Shown piece by piece: positions 1 through 8,130 of a DNA stretch of 8,177 nt; positions within the stretch are counted from its first letter, which is position 1, and every line of letters starts with the position of its first letter. Below the pieces are notes generated by a model. That model had not been told where the DNA came from. It saw nothing but the letters and a program-made list of their open reading frames with translations, and ran no database searches. This DNA comes from JAKZSU01 sp047517485 (GTDB lineage: Bacteria; Pseudomonadota; Alphaproteobacteria; UBA7887), in NCBI GenBank assembly GCA_047517485.1, contig JAKZSU010000135.1, forward strand, positions 1 through 8,177. Direction: 5' to 3'. Both the position numbers and the translations under genes were made by a program.

Positions 1-7
1 TGTTCAT
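1..7 (-). CDS. possible start of a divergent gene, cut by window edge
   Basis: Read on the minus strand, the first bases give ATG-AAC with a GAGGAG ribosome-binding-like sequence at 19-14 and a 6-base spacer, which is good initiation geometry. An in-frame ATG also lies two codons upstream, at 13-11. Only two codons are visible, so the product cannot be named. A 6-bp hairpin (arms 18-23 and 27-32, loop AAA) overlaps the edge of the ribosome binding site and might affect its access. This is an inference from start-site geometry only; chance occurrence is quite possible. Confidence 0.2.
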
Positions 8-274
8 GAGCATCTCCTCGGAGAAACTCCGAAAAGTGCTCCATCCAATTCAAATCGACACCATGCATTTTCGCTTCAAACCCCGCAGAAATCCTGGCTC
101 TCAAAGCCAGCACCGCTCAGTTAACCGGACAGCAGTGATTGTTGATTTTGTGCGATAAGCAGTTGCTTGGCGCGGCAATGTGCGCGTAAATGTTGGTGAT
201 TCGTTTCGGGTGGTCTGGCGGGATCGGTAATCCTCCGAATAGGACCCGTCGCCCGCTTGGCTGTGCCGCGGCGG
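8..274. other. non-coding region upstream of the leuA leader
   Basis: No convincing gene is seen here. The stretch is more A/T-rich than the rest of the window, as promoter regions often are. It contains two small hairpins: arms 18-23/27-32, and CTGGCT/AGCCAG at 94-99/105-110 with a 5-base loop. Neither is followed by a clean T-run. A weak promoter-like pair, TTGCTT at 163-168 and TAAATG at 187-192 (18-base spacer), could drive the leader and leuA, but it matches the consensus poorly. The leuA promoter is expected somewhere in this region. Confidence 0.35.
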
Positions 275-421
275 ATGGCACTCTATGTTATTGAAATCGA
301 TGGAAGTTTGTTAACGCACCATGACTCCGACTTGTCGCACCTTTGGCTCGATCGAGCGACCGGCATCGCCGGTGGCGGTCGCGCGCGTGCGCCTGCCAAG
401 TCCGTGCGCACTCCGACTTGA
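275..421 (+). CDS. candidate leucine-rich leader peptide upstream of leuA (48 aa)
   Basis: An ATG frame of 48 codons ends at TGA 419-421, about 100 bases before leuA. Codons 12, 13, 20, 23 and 25 are all leucine (TTG, TTA, TTG, CTT, CTC), five of fourteen, with a tandem TTG-TTA pair at 308-313; a sixth leucine codon is number 3. This is the pattern expected of a ribosome-mediated leucine attenuator, where stalling at leucine codons controls downstream RNA folding, and strong hairpins do follow. Attenuation of branched-chain amino acid operons is known in proteobacteria. Against it: the ribosome binding site is poor (only GGCGG just before the ATG), 48 aa is long for a leader, and the second half is Arg/Ala-rich and looks non-specific. 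A nested 9-codon frame (285-314) starting Met-Leu-Leu is an alternative, and so is no peptide at all. Confidence 0.25.
   Translation: MALYVIEIDGSLLTHHDSDLSHLWLDRATGIAGGGRARAPAKSVRTPT
356..382 (+). promoter_or_regulatory. mutually exclusive hairpins in the leuA leader
   Basis: Two incompatible stems use the same bases. GCGACCG (356-362) can pair with CGGTCGC (376-382), 7 bp. Alternatively ACCGGC (359-364) can pair with GCCGGT (368-373), 6 bp with a 3-base loop. A perfect 10-base palindrome, CTCGATCGAG (347-356), abuts them and contains the last leucine codon of the candidate leader frame. Switching between folds is what an attenuator would need, but GC-rich DNA yields such pairings by chance, so the regulatory role is an inference. 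Confidence 0.25.
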
Positions 422-442
422 TGATGGCCTGCGACTTAGGGG

Positions 443-476
443 CCCCTGAGCGGGTGCCGAATACCGCGCTCAGGGG
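443..476 (+). promoter_or_regulatory. strong 10-bp hairpin in the leuA 5' leader
   Basis: CCCCTGAGCG (443-452) and CGCTCAGGGG (467-476) are perfect inverse complements. The 14-base loop can extend the stem by GGT/ACC (453-455 with 463-465). This is the strongest short inverted repeat that I noticed in the window. It lies between the leucine-rich frame and leuA, where an attenuator's terminator stem would be. No T-run follows (the next bases are AATTGCGATC), so simple intrinsic termination is doubtful. It could act through Rho, by pausing, on translation, or as a protein-binding palindrome. The structure is seen directly; its function is inferred. Confidence 0.45.
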
Positions 477-477
477 A

Positions 478-510
478 ATTGCGATCACCCCAATCGAGAC
501 TCATCGCAAT
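478..510 (+). promoter_or_regulatory. 8-bp inverted repeat abutting the leuA ribosome binding site
   Basis: ATTGCGAT (478-485) and ATCGCAAT (503-510) are perfect inverse complements separated by 17 bases. The right arm ends at the base before AGGAG (511-515). It begins one base after the 443-476 hairpin, so the two would stack in tandem. The CCCC run inside its loop (488-491) could instead pair with the GGGG arm of the previous hairpin (473-476), offering a competing fold. It may gate ribosome access, or be an operator for a DNA-binding regulator; the sequence does not decide between them. Confidence 0.35.
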
Positions 511-515
511 AGGAG
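511..515 (+). promoter_or_regulatory. leuA ribosome binding site
   Basis: AGGAG lies nine bases before the ATG at 525 and supports that start. It directly follows the right arm of the 478-510 inverted repeat, so a closed stem would leave it exposed but close to structure. Confidence 0.7.
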
Positions 516-524
516 AGCGATCAA

Positions 525-3237
<2,713 letters not shown>

Positions 3238-3249
3238 GGCTCGGGGCAA

Positions 3250-3284
3250 CGATGACACCGATCGCCTCCGGCGAATGATCATCG
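3250..3284 (+). promoter_or_regulatory. compound hairpin between mreB and mreC
   Basis: An inner stem TCGCC/GGCGA (3262-3266 with 3270-3274, 3-base loop) is enclosed by an outer stem CGATGA/TCATCG (3250-3255 with 3279-3284). No T-run follows, so it is not a standard terminator. It could stabilise the 3' end of mreB mRNA, be a processing site, or thin out read-through into mreC. The pairing is seen directly; the function is inferred. Confidence 0.3.
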
Positions 3285-3332
3285 CAACCTTGGTGTAGCA
3301 AGCAAGTCCGATAGGACGGGAGTAGGAGAAGA

Positions 3333-4244
3333 ATGCTGCGTCGACCGTCACTAGGCGTCGGTCGGGTCGCGGTGCCGGTGAAGGCACTGCTGCAGCGATT
3401 CGGACTCCTGGTTCTGCTGGCGCTCGCCGGCACCATCATGGTGGTCGGCAAAGTCCAACCCGAAGCCGCGCATCATGTGCGCGCGGCGGTATCCGACATT
3501 GCCGCACCCGTGCTCGACGCCTTGTCGCAGCCGGTCTCGTCCGCCAACCGCGTGGTCGATGAAGTCGCCGGTTTTCTGGCGCTTCGCGAAGAGAACGCGG
3601 CGTTGCATCAGGCGCTCGAGCGCGCGAAAAATTGGGAATTGGCATCGCGGCGCCTGGAGCAAGAGAACGCCATGCTGCGCGGCCTGTTGAGCCTGCAAGT
3701 CGATAGCCGCCCAGCCTATGTCTCGGCGCGGGTTATCGGCGATTCCGGCAGCGCGTTCGTGCGCACCATGCTGGTCAATGCCGGCGCCGGCGATGGGATC
3801 GAGGCCGGACAGGCGGCGATTACCGGCAACGGCCTGGTCGGCCGTGTCGTCGAGGCCGGTCGGCGGTCGTCGCGTATTCTGCTGGTCACCGACCTCAATT
3901 CGCGCCTCCCCGTGGTCATCGAGAGCACCCGCCAGCCGGCGGTGCTCGCCGGCGATAACAGCCCGCTCGCCACGCTCGCTTTTCTGCCGCGCGATACCGA
4001 GGTGCGGCTTGGCATGCGCATCGTGACGTCGGGCCACGGGCGGGTGATCCCGCCGGGAATCCCGGTCGGGGTGGTGACCTCGATCGAGGGCGCCCTGGTG
4101 CGAGTCCAACCGATCGTCGATCTCAGCCGGGTCGAATATGTCCGCCTGATCGATTGGGAGGCGCCCGCGTTCGAGCCCTTGGCGCAGCCGCGGGCGGCGC
4201 TGCCCGAGGTGGGGGAGGACGCCGGGGCGGTTTCCATTCCGTGA
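3333..4244 (+). CDS. mreC: rod shape-determining protein MreC, complete
   Basis: MreC is a bitopic inner-membrane protein whose periplasmic part binds and activates PBP2 and links it to MreB and MreD. The 303-aa sequence has the expected plan: a short basic cytoplasmic tail, one membrane segment at about 22-39, a coiled coil at about 80-120 (rich in Glu, Leu, Ala and Arg), then the paired beta-barrel domains. Typical MreC segments are visible, including GAGDGIEAGQ (151-160), TGNGLVGRV (164-172) and TSGHGRVIPPGIPVGVV (232-248). The C-terminal tail (about 277-303) is Pro/Ala/Glu-rich and probably disordered. AGGAG at 3324-3328 is four bases before the ATG, slightly close, and no other start codon fits ahead of the membrane segment. 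Its stop overlaps the mreD start (GTGA), implying translational coupling. Confidence 0.94.
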   Translation: MLRRPSLGVGRVAVPVKALLQRFGLLVLLALAGTIMVVGKVQPEAAHHVRAAVSDIAAPVLDALSQPVSSANRVVDEVAGFLALREENAALHQALERAKNWELASRRLEQENAMLRGLLSLQVDSRPAYVSARVIGDSGSAFVRTMLVNAGAGDGIEAGQAAITGNGLVGRVVEAGRRSSRILLVTDLNSRLPVVIESTRQPAVLAGDNSPLATLAFLPRDTEVRLGMRIVTSGHGRVIPPGIPVGVVTSIEGALVRVQPIVDLSRVEYVRLIDWEAPAFEPLAQPRAALPEVGEDAGAVSIP

Positions 4245-4777
4245 TCGACGAACAGGAAATTTGGCACCGTGTCGAAACCGGCCTGCGGACCGTCGTCCCG
4301 GTGGTTCTCACCTTGATTCTCACTTTGTTGTCGACGCTCAGATTGGGGATACCCGGTCTCGGACCAGTAATGCCGCTGTTGCCCGCGATCGCGGTTTTCT
4401 ATTGGGCGATTTACCGGCCCGACTTGATGCCGCTCACCGCGACGTTCGCGATCGGCTTGGTGCATGACTCGCTGACCGGAGCACCGCTCGGCATGACGTC
4501 CCTGGTTCTGCTCGTGCTCCAGGGCCTGTCCGGCTCACAACGCAAGTTCTTCCACGCCAAGGGCCCATTCGTCAGCTGGTTCGGCTTCACCCTGTTGGCG
4601 GCGACGGCGGCGGTCTGCGCCTGGGCCGTCGCTTCGGCGTATTATCTGACCCTGATGGATCCGCTGGCGGTGGCGGTGCAATTCGCGTTCACCGTCGCGG
4701 CGTATCCGCTGGTGGCGTGGCCGTTCGGCGTTATTCAGCGCGAGCTTCTGTCCTCGCTGACGGTGCGCGCGCGATGA
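4241..4777 (+). CDS. mreD: rod shape-determining protein MreD, complete (GTG start)
   Basis: MreD is a small polytopic inner-membrane protein that works with MreC in the elongasome; its exact activity is not settled. Starting at GTG 4241 the protein is 178 aa, in the family range. Hydrophobic segments lie at about 18-33, 43-57, 64-77, 84-97, 112-135 and 143-164, fitting five to six membrane spans. DSLTGAPLG (76-84) matches the conserved loop motif of MreD. An ATG at 4154 is in frame but would add 29 Gly/Ala/Arg-rich residues lying wholly inside mreC, so it is rejected. The GTG overlaps the mreC stop in a GTGA junction. The nearest purine-rich ribosome-binding-like run (4210-4218) is too far away, so initiation probably depends on ribosomes finishing mreC. 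The stop overlaps the mrdA ATG (ATGA, 4774-4777). Confidence 0.9.
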   Translation: MIDEQEIWHRVETGLRTVVPVVLTLILTLLSTLRLGIPGLGPVMPLLPAIAVFYWAIYRPDLMPLTATFAIGLVHDSLTGAPLGMTSLVLLVLQGLSGSQRKFFHAKGPFVSWFGFTLLAATAAVCAWAVASAYYLTLMDPLAVAVQFAFTVAAYPLVAWPFGVIQRELLSSLTVRAR

Positions 4778-6657
4778 AGCAACAGGAAAACAGCCGCCAG
4801 AAAATGTTCACCCGCCGTGCCGCCATTCTCGGCGGCGGCCAACTCGCGATGGCGTCGTTGCTCGGCGCTAGGCTCTATTATCTCCAAGTCGTGCAAGCCG
4901 ACCAGTACCGCATGCTCGCCGAGGAAAACCGCATCAATCTGCGCCTTCTGGCGCCGCCGCGCGGCCGCATTCTCGATCGTTTCGGCAAGGAATTAGCGGT
5001 CAATCACCAGAACTATCGCTTGGTGGTGGTCCCCGAACAGGCCGGTGACGTGCTGGCAACACTCGACGCGCTCGGCGCCGTGGTGCCGCTCGGCAGCGAG
5101 GAGCGCGCGCGCATCGAGAAGGAGATCGCGCGCAAACGAAAATTCGTGCCGATCATCGTCAGCGAACATCTCACCTGGCGCCAGGTCGCCGAAATCGAAG
5201 TCAACGCGCCCTACCTGCCCGGGGTGCTGATCGATGTCGGCCAGACCCGCCACTACCCCTACACCGAGCCGCTGGCGCATGTGCTGGGCTATGTCGCCGC
5301 GGTGTCGGAGGAAGAGCTGACCGGCGATCCGCTGCTCGAGCTTCCCGATTTCCGCATCGGCAAGAACGGCGTCGAGCGGATTCACGACCTCGCGCTTCGC
5401 GGCCGCGCGGGAAACCAGCAGGTCGAGGTCAACGCCCATGGCCGGGTGATTCGCGAGCTCAGCCGCAACGAGGGCGAAGCCGGCAACGACGTTTCGTTGA
5501 CGATCGATCTCGGCCTGCAGGATTTCGCATCCGCGCGACTCGGCGATGAGAGTGCCTCCGCGGCGGTCGTCGACGTCACCAACGGCGAGGTGTTGGCGCT
5601 GGCCTCGACCCCGAGCTTCGATCCCAACGCCTTCAATAAGGGTTTGAGCCACGCGCTGTGGCGCGAACTGGTGCAGAACGAGCGCGCGCCGCTGATCAAT
5701 AAGGCGGTGGCCGGACAATACCCGCCGGGATCGACCTTCAAGCTGATCGTCGCGTTGGCGGCGCTCGAAGGCGGCGTGGTTACGCCGGCGCACGCGGTCT
5801 ATTGCCCGGGCCATATGCAGCTCGGCAGTCATCGCTTCCATTGTTGGAAGCGCGGCGGTCACGGCACGCTGACGATGATCGACGGAATCGCCAAGAGTTG
5901 CGATGTCTATTTCTACGATACCGCGCTCAAGGCCGGAATCGACCGCATTGCCGCGATGGCGCGCCGTTTCGGTCTTGGCGGCAAGCTCGGGTTCGATCTG
6001 CCGGGCGAGGCGCCGGGACTGATCCCGACTCCGGAATGGAAACGTGGCACCTATGGCGAAGCCTGGTACAAGGGCGAGACGCTGAATACCGGGATCGGCC
6101 AGGGCTATGTGCTCGCCACCACCCTACAGCTCGCGGTGATGGCGGCGCGCATCGGCAATGGTGGCCATGCGATCGTGCCGCGGCTGACCCGGTCGGTGGC
6201 GCGCCATGACGGCGAAATCATCCAATCGGTGGCCGACCAGGACCGGCCCGAGTCGATCGGCATTTCAACCGCGTCGCTCGATGTCGTTCGGGCGGGGATG
6301 GTCAAGGTGGTCAATCATCAGCGCGGCACCGCCTATCGCTCGCGGATCGAGGACGAGGCGATGACGATGGCCGGCAAGACCGGCACCAGCCAGGTCCGGC
6401 GGATTACCAAGCGCGAACGCGAGACCGGCCTGATCAAGAACAAGGATCGGCCGTGGAAGCATCGCGACCACGCGTTGTTCGTATGTTACGCGCCGGTGCA
6501 CGCGCCGCGCTACGCCTGCGCGGTGGTGATCGAACATGGCGGCGGCTCGAAGGTGGCGGCGCCGGTGGCGCGCGACATTCTGATCGAGGCGCAAACCCGG
6601 GGCTCGGCGACCGGCGTACCGTTGATCGGACCGGACGTGAGCGAAGGCGAGGCGTAG
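4774..6657 (+). CDS. mrdA: penicillin-binding protein 2 (elongasome transpeptidase), complete
   Basis: PBP2 is the class B transpeptidase that cross-links lateral-wall peptidoglycan in the periplasm, working with the RodA glycosyltransferase. From ATG 4774 it is 627 aa, normal for the family. Order: cytoplasmic tail; membrane anchor about 16-34; non-catalytic pedestal domain beginning near PPRGRILDR (61-69); transpeptidase domain from about 260. Active-site motifs are intact: SxxK as Ser320-Thr-Phe-Lys323, the SxN-equivalent Ser375-Cys-Asp377, and KTGT at 535-538. Cys344, Cys357, His363 and Cys376 are spaced like the zinc ligands described in Acinetobacter PBP2. An upstream in-frame ATG (4717) would add 19 residues inside mreD and is unlikely; the ATGA overlap with mreD points to 4774. 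The tail carries TRRAAILGG, a twin-arginine-like motif, but the segment is better read as an uncleaved anchor. The neighbouring rodA separates it from the division transpeptidase FtsI. Confidence 0.95.
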   Translation: MKQQENSRQKMFTRRAAILGGGQLAMASLLGARLYYLQVVQADQYRMLAEENRINLRLLAPPRGRILDRFGKELAVNHQNYRLVVVPEQAGDVLATLDALGAVVPLGSEERARIEKEIARKRKFVPIIVSEHLTWRQVAEIEVNAPYLPGVLIDVGQTRHYPYTEPLAHVLGYVAAVSEEELTGDPLLELPDFRIGKNGVERIHDLALRGRAGNQQVEVNAHGRVIRELSRNEGEAGNDVSLTIDLGLQDFASARLGDESASAAVVDVTNGEVLALASTPSFDPNAFNKGLSHALWRELVQNERAPLINKAVAGQYPPGSTFKLIVALAALEGGVVTPAHAVYCPGHMQLGSHRFHCWKRGGHGTLTMIDGIAKSCDVYFYDTALKAGIDRIAAMARRFGLGGKLGFDLPGEAPGLIPTPEWKRGTYGEAWYKGETLNTGIGQGYVLATTLQLAVMAARIGNGGHAIVPRLTRSVARHDGEIIQSVADQDRPESIGISTASLDVVRAGMVKVVNHQRGTAYRSRIEDEAMTMAGKTGTSQVRRITKRERETGLIKNKDRPWKHRDHALFVCYAPVHAPRYACAVVIEHGGGSKVAAPVARDILIEAQTRGSATGVPLIGPDVSEGEA

Positions 6658-7809
6658 ATGGCGCTCGGCAGCACCTTGCGCCAAACCGAAACCACCGTGG
6701 TCGATCGCATCGGCCAAATCAATTGGCCGGTGGTCGCGCTGATCACCACGATCGCCGGTTTCGGCGTCGCGATGCTCTATTCCGCCGCCAACGGCAGCTT
6801 CGATCTGTGGGCGTCGCGCCAGGCTATTCGCTTTGGGGTCGGTCTGGTGGTGATGCTGGTGGTGGCGGTGATCGGGCTGCATTTCTGGATGCGCTGGGCG
6901 TACGCGATCTACGGCGTGGCGCTGGCCCTGCTGATCGCGGTCGAGGTGATGGGCACCATCGGCATGGGGGCGCAGCGCTGGATCAATCTCGGGTTCTTTC
7001 AGCTCCAGCCCTCCGAGGTGATGAAGATCGCCCTGGTGCTCAGCTTGGCACGCTATTTCCATACCAAGCCGCTCGAGGATATCGGCCGCATCACCGTGCT
7101 GTTGCCGCCGTTATTGATGGTCGCGCTGCCGACAGCGCTGGTGCTCAAGCAGCCCGATCTGGGGACCGCGGTGATGCTGGTACTCGGCTCCGGCGCGATC
7201 TTTTTCGCCGCCGGCGTGCGCTGGTGGAAGTTCGCGCTGGTCGCGGCCGCGGGCGTGGCGATGGTGCCGATCGCCTGGCAGTTCATGCACGACTATCAGC
7301 GCCAGCGCGTGTTCACCTTCCTCAATCCGGAGAACGACCCGCTGGGCACCGGCTATCATATTCTCCAGTCGAAGATCGCCCTCGGCTCGGGCGGGATTAC
7401 CGGCAAGGGCTTTCTCGAGGGCACCCAGAGTCATCTCAGTTTCCTGCCCGAGCGCCATACCGATTTCATTTTCACCATGCTCGCCGAGGAGCTCGGCCTG
7501 ATCGGCTGCGCCGCGGTGCTGGTGCTCTATCTGCTGGTCTTCGCCTATGGCTTCGCGATCGCACTGCGCGCGCGCAGCCATTTCGGCCGCCTCGCCGCGC
7601 TCGGAATGACCACCACGTTTTTCCTCTACGTCTTCATCAACGTGGCGATGGTGACCGGCCTGATCCCGGTGGTCGGCGTGCCGCTGCCGCTGGTCTCCTA
7701 CGGCGGCACCGCGATGATGACGGTGATGGTGGCGACTGGACTCTTACTGGCGGTCTATATCGACCGCGACCTGTTGATCAACCGCCACCTCGACGCCTTG
7801 CCCGACTGA
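6658..7809 (+). CDS. rodA: peptidoglycan glycosyltransferase RodA, complete
   Basis: RodA is a SEDS-family integral membrane glycosyltransferase that polymerises lipid II into glycan strands at the lateral wall, in complex with PBP2. The 383-aa protein has about ten hydrophobic segments. SEDS hallmarks are clear: GAQRWINLG (104-112) followed by QPSE (117-120), KQPDLGTA (164-171), RVFTFLNPENDPLGTGYH (217-234), LPERHTDFIF (263-272) and GLIPVVGVPLPLVSYGG (334-350). Asp269 in HTDF corresponds to the aspartate shown to be essential in other RodA proteins. The start codon abuts the mrdA stop (TAG-ATG), so translation is probably coupled, with a weak GGCGAGG just upstream. FtsW is the main alternative, but the mre/mrdA context and the HTDFIF form support RodA. 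A second open stretch continues in the same frame after its stop codon. Confidence 0.96.
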   Translation: MALGSTLRQTETTVVDRIGQINWPVVALITTIAGFGVAMLYSAANGSFDLWASRQAIRFGVGLVVMLVVAVIGLHFWMRWAYAIYGVALALLIAVEVMGTIGMGAQRWINLGFFQLQPSEVMKIALVLSLARYFHTKPLEDIGRITVLLPPLLMVALPTALVLKQPDLGTAVMLVLGSGAIFFAAGVRWWKFALVAAAGVAMVPIAWQFMHDYQRQRVFTFLNPENDPLGTGYHILQSKIALGSGGITGKGFLEGTQSHLSFLPERHTDFIFTMLAEELGLIGCAAVLVLYLLVFAYGFAIALRARSHFGRLAALGMTTTFFLYVFINVAMVTGLIPVVGVPLPLVSYGGTAMMTVMVATGLLLAVYIDRDLLINRHLDALPD

Positions 7810-7821
7810 ACACGCCCGGCG

Positions 7822-8043
7822 GTGCGGTGCGGTTACTCGCCGATGAGAACGGTCGCCGGCGTCGTCGACGTGGCCGAAGCGATGCTGTTCGCCGGCCATC
7901 TCAACAGCTATCAGGCGGGTGCGAGTTCTGGCGAAATCCCCGCCACGTCGCAACTGGGCGAGGTCATCGGCATGGCCGCGAGTTGCCTCTATCTGGTGCA
8001 AAACGGCACTTGGCGCGCGCCGAACAATAGCTTCATCAACTAA
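7822..8043 (+). CDS. unrecognised small frame downstream of rodA (hypothetical or gene remnant)
   Basis: The frame runs 73 codons from GTG 7822, or 67 from ATG 7843, to TAA 8041-8043. I do not recognise the product. It has no membrane segment or signal peptide; the N-terminal part is Val/Ala-rich and the end is TWRAPNNSFIN. Codon choice is strongly G/C at third positions from about 7850 on, much like the neighbouring genes, which hints that it is or once was coding. Neither start has a ribosome binding site. It is in phase with rodA, with only the rodA TGA (7807-7809) between them, and could be read as an extension. Its stop falls where the adjacent insertion element seems to begin, so it may be one side of an interrupted gene. 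A chance frame in GC-rich DNA remains possible. Confidence 0.3.
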   Translation: MRCGYSPMRTVAGVVDVAEAMLFAGHLNSYQAGASSGEIPATSQLGEVIGMAASCLYLVQNGTWRAPNNSFIN

Positions 8044-8061
8044 TACCACCGAGCGGAATGC

Positions 8062-8105
8062 CTGACTCACGTTGGGGATTCCCAAGCGGTCCGATCTCTG
8101 ACTCA
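8062..8105 (+). repeat. direct repeat CTGACTCA, two copies 36 bases apart
   Basis: CTGACTCA occurs at 8062-8069 and 8098-8105, and the following 12 bases remain partly alike, about 13 of 20 positions matching overall. They flank the small TTGGG/CCCAA hairpin. Both lie just upstream of the transposase-like start, as transposase-binding repeats in an element's end would, or they may be promoter-linked sites. The role is inferred. Confidence 0.4.
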
Positions 8106-8130
8106 ATGTGGTGAACCAATGAGGTTCGCC

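Noticed and set aside
6..158. 50-codon frame from ATG at 6 on the + strand
   Set aside because: It has no ribosome binding site, mixed codon use unlike the neighbouring genes and no recognisable motif; the region looks intergenic.
321..449. 42-codon frame with a late leucine cluster (CTC, CTT, CTG, CTT) ending inside the 443-476 hairpin
   Set aside because: It has no ribosome binding site before its ATG, and its first half is unremarkable. It stays a weaker alternative leader peptide to the 275-421 frame.
4154..4240. 29-residue N-terminal extension of MreD from ATG 4154
   Set aside because: It lies wholly within mreC in another frame and is Gly/Ala/Arg-rich. The GTG at 4241 gives a normal-length MreD with a tight overlap.
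4993..5862. 289-codon frame on the minus strand inside mrdA
   Set aside because: Its composition is that of a shadow frame opposite the PBP2 coding sequence, with no recognisable domain.
6453..8030. 525-codon frame on the + strand overlapping mrdA and all of rodA
   Set aside because: It is very rich in Arg, Gly and Ala, as a shifted frame of GC-rich coding DNA is. The rodA frame it covers has clear family motifs throughout.
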